From Ligula intestinalis (taxonomy: Eukaryota; Platyhelminthes; Cestoda; Diphyllobothriidea; Diphyllobothriidae), in assembly GCA_036362985.1 (NCBI GenBank), contig JAYGXS010000004.1, forward strand, positions 22,474,186 to 22,538,185: a stretch of DNA of 64,000 bases. The letters run 5' to 3'. Position numbers and translations under genes: made by a program. Positions 56,901-64,000 of the stretch are shown piece by piece. The notes beneath the pieces were generated by a model. It was not told where the DNA came from, made no database searches, and was given only the letters and a program-made list of their open reading frames with translations. The number at the start of each line of letters is the position of its first letter. The stretch's first letter is position 1.

Positions 56901-59900
56901 ACCACCACTCATTTTCTCTCCGCATATTTATTTTACTTTTTTGTCGCATTCGAATGTATGACAAATCCAAACAGGAAAATACTTGCATTTCACTCCACGT
57001 GCTTCAAAATCTTCCGTCTATGTATCACTTTACTTGAGTAATCTATTGAAAATGCATACAAAATAAATGTAGAAAATTTGTATTCACTAGACAGTTCATC
57101 GTGTCCAAGTACTCAGCAATGATAGGCCTCTTGTGCCTTAAATATACAATTTACTTATATAAAAAGACCTCCTTTTATACAGCATTTGCCCAAAAAATAT
57201 CGCTGAAAATTTCCATGTTACGGTGGAAAAGCACCTTAAGCAAAAAAACTGTTTTCGACCACTCATCATCAGGCCTTAACGTTAAACTGGAAAATACCTT
57301 ATGCAAGTATGAACAGATGCTTGTACAATTCGGGGGGTTGTTGAAGGCCAGTTTCCTAGTCATCGCTTCGTTCCCTCGTGTCTTGAACGATGGTGTCAGC
57401 GTGTTGAGGAGGTGGAGGTAGAGGTTCGGTTTGCAGGACGTGCTTACGATAGGCTGATTGTAAAGTCTGTACGTTAAATTCGTGGAGTGCGTGCAACTGT
57501 ACTGCGTCTTCAGATAGCATAGCCAGTTTTATTAACGTATTGCCACCGCCTCGGCCGTCTCTAGTAACCACTTGTTTTGGCCTTCAGAGTAGTGTGCTGG
57601 TGTTAGGTATACGACCTGCAAGACCTCTATCACGTCACCGTGGTAATCCCTGTCGGTAAAGTGTGCGAAAAGTAAACTTAAAATCGATTCATTTTCGCCT
57701 TTGCTAGCCATGAGTTTGTTAAAGCTCTCGAGAATAGTAACGTTGGCATAAGGAAGACGCTTTCATAGGATGTATCCTCACTGCTCACCAACGTACTCGT
57801 AGTATAAAATTTTAATTATCTAGGTGCCTTTATCCGTGAAGAAAACTAACAAAGGCAGAATACAGCGGAGACGCTTCAAAAAAATAATCACCCGATCTAT
57901 ATTAAGTCTGCAGTTTTCCGGCAATAATTAATTGCAGAGAAGAAAACTGATTGGCGATGGACTCATCACTTGTATCATTTCTCAAAAATATCTTCGTAAG
58001 CAAGTTCAAGGAATCTAGTCTGAAAGACCCACTCAGTGACCTTGCTTTCTACGATCGGTACGTAGGCGATATATTTTGCCTGATAAATATCACCAGCGAT
58101 ATCAATGAGCTCGTTTGAACGTTTAACTAGGCCCACCCATTACTTAAATTGTCTGCAGAAACCGAGACGAACAGCGAAATTGCGTTCCAACATGTCCCTT
58201 TATGTAGGATATTCAGAAAGAAAACATAGACGTAGCAATTCAATTTCTTTTCAAAGTTTGGTTCCCTTTAATCTTAAAACAAAATATAGTCCGAGGATTG
58301 GCATGAAAAAAAAACACGTATTTATAAAACTGCCTTTTCTAGGAGACGTAGCGAGTGATTTAATTAGACGACTTCTAAAGACGGCCGTCACGACTGATTT
58401 CCCGGGGACGAATTTTCGCGTATTTTTTGCAAACGCTCCCCTCCTGCTTCTACAGAGCGATATATATTGGCGTAAGAACAACACGTCTGGATAAGAAGAT
58501 AGGCGAACGTACATCAGCCTTGCTAGACCAAGGAGAAAATCGATTAATTTTAGGTTATATTATCGTACACTTAATCAACACGAATCGCCGAGATGATGCG
58601 AGAGAGGCCTTGCAGGTAGTAGGTCAGGCAGCAGCACACTACTCTAAGAGTCAACACAAGCCGTTGCTAGACACGGCTGAAGCATTGGTGATTCTTTTAG
58701 CAAACCCAACTAAAGACAGCCACCAGTTACACACACTACGCGTATTTACATACAGACATCAAAAAGAGCCTATCGTGAGCAAATTCAATGCCTCCAACTC
58801 CGAGAACAGTATGAGCCCGGTACATAAATGACCAATTTATTGTCCATGTCAATGTTAAGGCCTGGTGTTGAGTGATCATAAACTGCTGTTTGCCAAAAGT
58901 ACAAATGTATGTGTGAGACTGTGTGGGTGGGTTGTTGAACACGGTCGATTCCGCATTTCTTTATTTCTTCTATTTTTAGTCAAAAAAAAACAGGCTCACT
59001 TGCGATTTTTTTCTTGAACGCAAACCACTTAGCCTGGGCTCTCAAAATTGCTGATACTTTTTTCTGATGTTTTTTGCTTTTCTAAAAGGAACGGGATTTG
59101 AGGAGGATTATTAATGGAAATGTCGCCTTACGCGCGAACAAAGTCAGAGATTATTTCAGACAGATCCTGCGTGCTTTGGCGTATTGTAATCAGAAAAAGG
59201 TTATACACCGCGACCTGAAACCGGAGAATATCCTGGTAACAAAAGATGATGTTCTAAAACTAGCTGATTTTGGTAAGTTTCGTAGAGTTTCTTCTGTGTA
59301 TGCTAGGAATGTTGTCTGCTTGCCATGCAGCTATTCTCACACCCTTAAAATGTTCTTGGATTGCAATTCCGTGCTTATTTATAAACTATATCCGTACTGC
59401 ATGCGCATTATCGAAGCAGTTTTCCTTAGGTACAATCTTCATAAGTAAATTTACTAGAGTATTTGCATTTTCGAAAGGTAGATTTTAGCAAAATTTTACG
59501 TTTGCACCCAGAGCAAATATGTTACTATTTGGTAGTAGACTGATTTGGATCAGGAAACTTCATGTTTGTTGTTTACTTACCGGTTAACAAACAGTGGTGA
59601 ACACCAAACTGAATCTCATGAATTACCCGCCAGAAAACATTCACGCCGTGCAACACGTTTTCAATGGTAAAGCACTGATATCCCAACCAACCCTAGAGAA
59701 AGACTACGAGCCTGGCGGCCACCGGGTGATGGCGGACCTTGCAGCGATATTTCAGGAGATGTGGCGAGATGTGCAGGCTGCTCTGGATTTCAAGTGCTTG
59801 ACCATCCTCTATCCCTACAAGCAGAAAGTGAAACGGCAACCATGTCATAACCAAAGCGGTATCTTGCTGCTCAGGATCCCTAGGAAGATATTTGCTCGCA

Positions 59901-61772
59901 TCATGTCTACTCGCCATAACAGACGACTTGAACGGTAACTGCTCTCGGCAAGACATTGTGAAAAACGGACATAATCTTCGCCGCTCACTAGCTGTGATAA
60001 AGGTTTCAGGAGATACTAATCAACCTCTATACTAACTTCGTGCTTCCAACAGAAGCCTTGTATGTGGTTATTAATGATGGGCTATGACAACGCATGCATA
60101 AATTCGGCTTCCTCGAACAATCCACGTGTATCAGCTCCACGACGGGACGAAGGTATGCGTCACTGACAACTGAACAGTCTCAGAAGTATTTGCAGTAACC
60201 AGTGGAGTGAAGTGGGGCTGCGAACTCCCTTCCAGCCTCTCCAGTCTCGTGTTCTCTGGAATGCTGATTAACGCCTACCACGAATAACGCCCTTAACTCT
60301 GCATCGCCCTTCTCAATAGCCGGTGAGCATTTTTGGACGAGATGTATCGAAAATTGGACGATCCTGACTTCCACATCCAAACACACGCACTCCTTATGTC
60401 ATCACCACCTCAGACACAACGAAAAACATCTTCACCACTGGTTAGCGTATTTACGATGTTCCACCACAATCGACCATTGGCGCCATCCCCACTGACGCAA
60501 TCCCGCGTGCACCACATCAATGACCACCAGCGCCACTACTTCCGATCCGCGTTAAAGTTATCTCTGACCTTCTCTCAGCTGATTTATTCACCACTGCCCT
60601 CATTTCCAGCTATGGGAAATCCAGCCAAACTTGTTCTTATTATGATCATGTCCACACCTCACGCATCGGCTTGGTAGGCCACTCACTTACTTACCACACT
60701 CAAACCGGCGCACCAGTGCCTGGAGCCGCGACCTACTTTCGTCGCATCAGCCTTCGTTGTCCCACCACACGGGTTTATTCACTCATCGCGTGGGCCTATT
60801 CGGTCACCTGAGCATCCATGAACGCTGAACTCACTGCACTTCTGACAGTCTTAAAGTGCCCAGAATACCCGAAAAATCTCCCACGTTCAGTATTAATAAC
60901 CCGCCGACCGCCAGTGCGAAAACCGTTCGAATGCTCACCAACGCAACTGACTTTAAAGCCACTTACCTACTCTACACTCGTCGTCGTCGCGCAGGCACAT
61001 TTCACATCGACTTGAGAGGTCACTTAGTGATCCTTCGCACAAAGTCTGCCTAGACAGTGCCAAAAGCGCCAACACTCCTATAAACAGGTGCAAAATTAAT
61101 TGCTTTAGCTGTGCATGCCTTTAATCGAACCGGCCTCCGTAAACTGCATTTATAATTTATTGCATGCATGAGTTATTTCAAATGTTTTGTTTCATTTAGT
61201 CACCTTCTTGCTTTCAAGTAAATGATTTAGTAGTGCTCATTTGCGAAAAGCGGGTGTGTATTAATTATTCTAGAGGTTACCTTATTGTGTCTGTGATGAA
61301 GCCGTGATGAAAATATGAGCAAATAAACGTTCGAAATTATCGTTTTATTTCATCGATTTCGCATTATAGGTCTTGCAAGGCAAACAACTATAATAAAGGA
61401 TGAGCTCGCCTCAGAGGTTGTGACTCTGTGGTAAGTTACCAAGTGTGCTGAAGGTTTTTAAATATTCCTCCTATTTGCATCAGCAGAAGTTGTTGATCCG
61501 AACTACCGATTGTCGTTTCGTAAACTTTTTGAGCATTACCCTATGTATCCAGTACGCTGTATAAAAACGCGCATTTCTGATTTTGTTTTCGTGAAATGTT
61601 TAAAATGCTTTTAGGTACAGACCACCGGAAATCCTTCTGGGGCAAACCAAATACGACGGTAAAATCGATATTTGGAGCGCTGGATGTATACTCTTCGAAA
61701 TGATTGTCAGAAAGCCTCTTTTCCCTGGCAGTGATGCAGACTCCCAAATTCGCTACATCTTCGGTCGTTTAG
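53955..61772 (+). CDS. CDK-like protein kinase, copy 2 (intact motifs; 3' end outside window)
   Basis: Exons 53955-53996, 55052-55258, 59089-59272, 61370-61430 and 61615-61772 join in frame (phases 0,0,1,2,1), all with GT-AG introns. The parts are: glycine loop G-S-G-T-Y-A with Thr and Tyr kept, ATP Lys in VAVKEL, PSTAIRE-like helix [57 protein letters not shown] and PLFPGSDAD. All residues needed for catalysis are present. The T-loop position phosphorylated in CDK2/CDK7 is Ala (DELASEVVT), and the pattern S-E-V-V-T-L-W-Y-R-P-P is closest to CDK5-like kinases, while YA.VYLA recalls CDK7. The terminal exon is expected near 65 kb by comparison with copy 1. The cyclin partner and substrates are unknown. 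Confidence 0.88.
55052..55258 (+). CDS. Kinase copy 2, N-lobe exon
   Basis: This 207-nt exon (69 codons, phase 0/0) has acceptor 'cgaattttacttttag' and donor GTAAGT. It carries [15 protein letters not shown], the ATP Lys (VAVKELKM), the alpha-C Glu (SMREIAIL), [12 protein letters not shown] and the hinge TLVFEYV. Confidence 0.92.
55259..57174. other. Intron of kinase copy 2, first half
   Basis: Open frames such as 55610-55885 (plus) and 55815-56156 (minus) have no recognisable motif and overlap each other. Nothing supportable is visible. Confidence 0.45.
57253..57272 (-). ncRNA. Candidate hammerhead-like core near Penelope element
   Basis: The minus strand has CTGATGA, a 9-nt spacer (TGAGTGGTC), then GAAA, the same layout as at 10291-10310. 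It lies about 0.65 kb upstream of a plus-strand Penelope RT. Only the core is convincing, and the flanking helices are unverified. Confidence 0.28.
57900..58840 (+). pseudogene. Penelope-like element, RT plus GIY-YIG nuclease remnant
   Basis: In broken frames: '[20 protein letters not shown]' (family block around M-G-S-P-L-G), '[10 protein letters not shown]' where the catalytic motif is YVDD (one Asp lost), and '[10 protein letters not shown]'. Then the nuclease end: '[20 protein letters not shown]', '[20 protein letters not shown]' and '[20 protein letters not shown]'. The last 134 codons (58427-58831) are open. It lies in the second intron of kinase copy 2, parallel to the gene. Confidence 0.85.
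59089..59272 (+). CDS. Kinase copy 2, catalytic-loop exon
   Basis: The acceptor is 'tttttgcttttctaaaag', the donor GTAAGT, and the phase runs 0 to 1. It begins [11 protein letters not shown], has [15 protein letters not shown] with the catalytic Asp and Asn, and ends LKLADFG. It has two codons (ER) more than copy 1. Confidence 0.92.
59594..61055 (+). pseudogene. LINE with reverse transcriptase and C2H2 zinc-finger tail, decayed
   Basis: The first open part (59594-59938) has '[20 protein letters not shown]' and '[20 protein letters not shown]', the start of a LINE RT (family: 'G.SLL.I.GKI.ARI...R'). At 60180-60260 '[13 protein letters not shown]' corresponds to the N-G-V-K-Q-G-C block. The rest of the RT is deleted. 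From 60480 on there are three decayed fingers: '[14 protein letters not shown]', '[14 protein letters not shown]' and '[20 protein letters not shown]'. Tandem fingers of this type after an RT are a feature I know from diphyllobothriidean tapeworm LINEs. It sits in the third intron of kinase copy 2. Confidence 0.82.
61370..61430 (+). CDS. Kinase copy 2, activation-loop exon
   Basis: This 61-nt exon runs phase 1 to 2, with acceptor 'tttcgcattatag' and donor GTAAGT. It encodes [20 protein letters not shown]. Ala stands where CDK2 has the activating Thr; the neighbouring Ser could substitute. Confidence 0.9.
61615..61772 (+). CDS. Kinase copy 2, C-lobe exon
   Basis: This 158-nt exon runs phase 2 to 1, with acceptor 'aaaatgcttttag' and donor GTATTT. 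It encodes [41 protein letters not shown] and IFGRLG. It is the last exon of this copy inside the window. Confidence 0.92.
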
Positions 61773-63434
61773 GTATTTACAAGGCATTACCAAAATGTTC
61801 TTTTGGATAGTGTGTGGTTATCGAAAACAGTGCATGTTTAGCATTCTTTTTGCACTGTTTTTTTAGATCTTATCCATTCCGCAGCAAAAATTATCAAATT
61901 TTGTGAACATATTAATGAATCCTTCTAAGCTCAAGATTATATAAACGTACATTATATCTTATCAAATAGCTATATGCCACCGGAATTTTTAAAGCAACTT
62001 CTCTCGAATGTCAGATTAATGCGTCTTGTAATTGTATGATATTCTCTTAGCATTGACCACTTTATGAAACCACATCGCCGTTAAAGGCTGAAAGATGCAA
62101 ACTTAAATGACCAAAAATGTGCTTAGGTAGGAGTCGGCCAATGTTCGCTTCTATCTGCTGTGTGTTTTAGTGTCAGGTTGTCTGAACACACTAACAAAAC
62201 AGTCACGGCTGTTGGAATATGTTCGATGGTTAATTAAGCCATCGGGAAACTGTGAGCTCTACGACCTTTCGATCGGTCTACAATACTAAGAGCCGAATTG
62301 GTACGGCAGTTGGGAGGATCTTCTTTCCTGTGCACAACTACTAGAGTATTAGACTGGAAGAGGCAAGTTGTCATACGAGAGTGTACGTCTGGCACCCTGA
62401 GAGCCAGCGTATTTGGTAGGATAGCGAAACATGCGTAACAGCGCCTTGAACGAGAGTAGTTCAGAGGTAGCCCTGCGGCTTATTAATAAGTTAGGAAAGC
62501 TATGATTGGTCGAAAATCAGACTGTGTGTGCAAGCACACGAGAGGCGCGACATTACAACGGGCGCCATTAGTAAAGGAACTATAGATTTAACTGCCAAAA
62601 TGTCGTTTTTAGCAGTTAAAGGCTGATCATATTTGGCAATCGTTGAGGAAAAATGCTAGTAACTGAAATACATAACATTAATAATTCAACACAGGATTAG
62701 GCTATCTCGTTCCTACTAAAGGGGTAAGATTTCTAAAACAGTAATTGTAGGGTAGATTGCCTCATTTTCCTGCTAATCAGTAAGGTTTTGGTAAAGAATC
62801 CTTCGTTTACCGGCGGACAGTGTCTATCTATTCGAATAAAGTTGAGTCTCCAAGGACACAGTTCCATTTACGGTCATTTCAGGTAACGAGCGAGACATTC
62901 GTAGTACTTTTTTTTCGATTGGCGAGTCCCCATTCAGATAACGAACTCTAAATATGCGTGTGTGCCTGTGTTCGCTGTTGACTCAGGTCAGGTTTCTATT
63001 GAGGGAAATATCGGTAAATACCTTTTAACTCCCTATTGGTACAGTTTTTTCAATTCATTTGATCTGCAAAACATTTCAGAACAGTGGCGTTGCCAGAAAT
63101 TTGAGGGCCGGCAGTGAAAAAACTCCTTAAGCATTGTTCAGAAGTCTAGGGTTTTGAATGCCATTTGAGAGATTTAAGGAGAAAAACTGTGCCCCGGGGG
63201 AGGGGGGGTGCAAAGTATATTCGAAGCTGATGGCCTGTGCTAAGAGTGTTTGAAGCATCTCAGGGAGAGTCCATCGCGGTTTTCGCCATAATACCAAGGG
63301 TCCCACGAAGAGGTTGCGGAGGTCACGCGAACCTCATCGAGTGTCAGCGATGCGCCCATCGTGCACCCTTGTTGGTTTAATGAGTCTGCCTACTAATTGA
63401 CAGAAGAAGTGTAATCAGTAGTTTTCTAAACAAA
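61773..63434. other. Fourth intron of kinase copy 2
   Basis: No supported exon to the right-hand LINE fragments. A G-rich run occurs at 63194-63211. Confidence 0.5.
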
Positions 63435-63720
63435 CATATTACTGAAAATTAGCGAGTAGTATCTTTTTTATCATATGATTACTCCCCAATTTGCATTCGG
63501 CAACTGGCAGTTTATTTTCGGGGGCTCAGTGGCTATTTGTTCTATCTTCATCGTGTCGTAAACATGCCTACAGATGCGTCTGACTTAATCGTAAACGTGT
63601 GCTGAGATGGTCACATGAGAATGTCCGCGGGCAGAGCATTCCATGCGTGAAATGGGAAAAGTTTTACAAATCCGCGTAGCCTCGGATCACAACGTTTGGT
63701 GGACTCGAAGCTTGCAATTC
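63435..63720 (-). mobile_element. CR1-like LINE 3' end, first copy
   Basis: Minus-strand text reads 'HAWNALPADILM' followed by 'PSQHTFTIKSDAS', the C-terminal end of CR1-like ORF2, with a stop and frame changes. Its 3' end carries 'acatattactgaaaattagcgagtagtat', which recurs at 63739. Confidence 0.65.
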
Positions 63721-63738
63721 TTGTTATTTTAGCTAACA

Positions 63739-64000
63739 TATTACTGAAAATCAGTGAGTAGTATGTTTATATGCATGTATATATATGTTGTTTCAGCCTC
63801 GCTAGGTCTAATTTTAGTGGGCAGGGTATGAAAATCTAAATTTCTCTTGAATGCATCCACAGGTGGGGACATAACAATATCCTCGGGGAGAGCATTCCAA
63901 GCTTCAACTACTCTATTACCAAAGAAGAACTTGCGTGTGTCTAGTCTGGCCCCTGTTTTGCGTAGTTTGAAGAGATGCCCTCTTAAGTTCGTCGTTTTTG
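63739..64000 (-). mobile_element. CR1-like LINE 3' end, second copy (cut by window edge)
   Basis: The minus strand reads 'LRGHLFKLRKTGARLDTRKF' followed by 'FFGNRVVEAWNALPEDIVMS' and 'PVDAFKRN'. It is closely related in layout to the C-terminus of the 33 kb element (RGHS, KFFFTDRVVSAWNALPEEVV). The frame appears intact here, so the copy is younger. It continues past the window. Confidence 0.8.

Noticed and set aside
1..64000. CRISPR arrays, bacterial operons, rRNA genes
   Set aside because: No regularly spaced short repeats, no dense collinear ORFs with ribosome-binding sites and no rRNA-like sequence were seen.

Overview
This is AT-rich eukaryotic DNA with short exons in long introns and many decayed transposons. 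I see no prokaryotic-style operons. The transposon set points to a flatworm, most likely a tapeworm of the Diphyllobothriidea (Spirometra/Dibothriocephalus/Schistocephalus type). It contains Penelope-like elements with GIY-YIG ends, CR1-like LINEs, tRNA-derived SINEs, and a LINE whose tail carries degenerate C2H2 fingers of the 'R-I-G-L-V-G-H-L' type that I associate with these worms. The organism call is inference.

The window is built on an ancient segmental duplication, with all host exons on the plus strand. Block 1 (about 4.4-26.1 kb) and block 2 (about 38-64 kb, running off the right edge) share diverged but colinear exons and introns. Each block has two parts. First comes an array of very short, symmetric, phase-0 exons: three 51-nt exons at 8.7, 9.0 and 10.5 kb; 33-nt exons at 38.26, 42.82 and 47.09 kb; and 75-87-nt exons at 4.48, 40.08 and 44.57 kb. 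Second comes a gene for a cyclin-dependent-kinase-like protein kinase split into small exons. In block 2 a 33-nt exon plus a 75-87-nt exon form a unit tandemly repeated every 4.3-4.6 kb.

The block 2 kinase (exons at 53.96, 55.05, 59.09, 61.37 and 61.62 kb; last exon beyond the window) keeps every catalytic motif. The block 1 kinase (18.06, 20.19, 21.60, 21.81 and 25.69-26.14 kb) stays open through five exons with good splice sites. It has lost the DFG aspartate (GFG), has HCD for HRD and lacks the P-loop glycine, so it looks like a pseudokinase or a young pseudogene. The micro-exons and the start of the kinase are all phase 0, so micro-exons could splice in frame onto the kinase as a variable N-terminal extension, or they could be a separate micro-exon gene. 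Sequence alone cannot decide.

Between and inside the blocks lie mobile-element remains: an internally deleted Tc1/mariner-type element (0.96-1.74 kb); Penelope-like fragments at 9.8-10.2, 14.5-15.4, 18.5-18.85, 50.2-50.5, 52.5-53.8 and 57.9-58.8 kb; an almost full-length but broken CR1-like LINE on the minus strand (33.06-36.7 kb); a Ty3/gypsy-type integrase scrap (37.1 kb); an RT plus zinc-finger LINE (59.6-61.06 kb); SINEs at 19.16-19.64 (inverted pair), 25.1 and 53.0 kb; and two CR1-like 3' ends at the right edge. The stretch 26.2-33.0 kb holds nothing I can identify.
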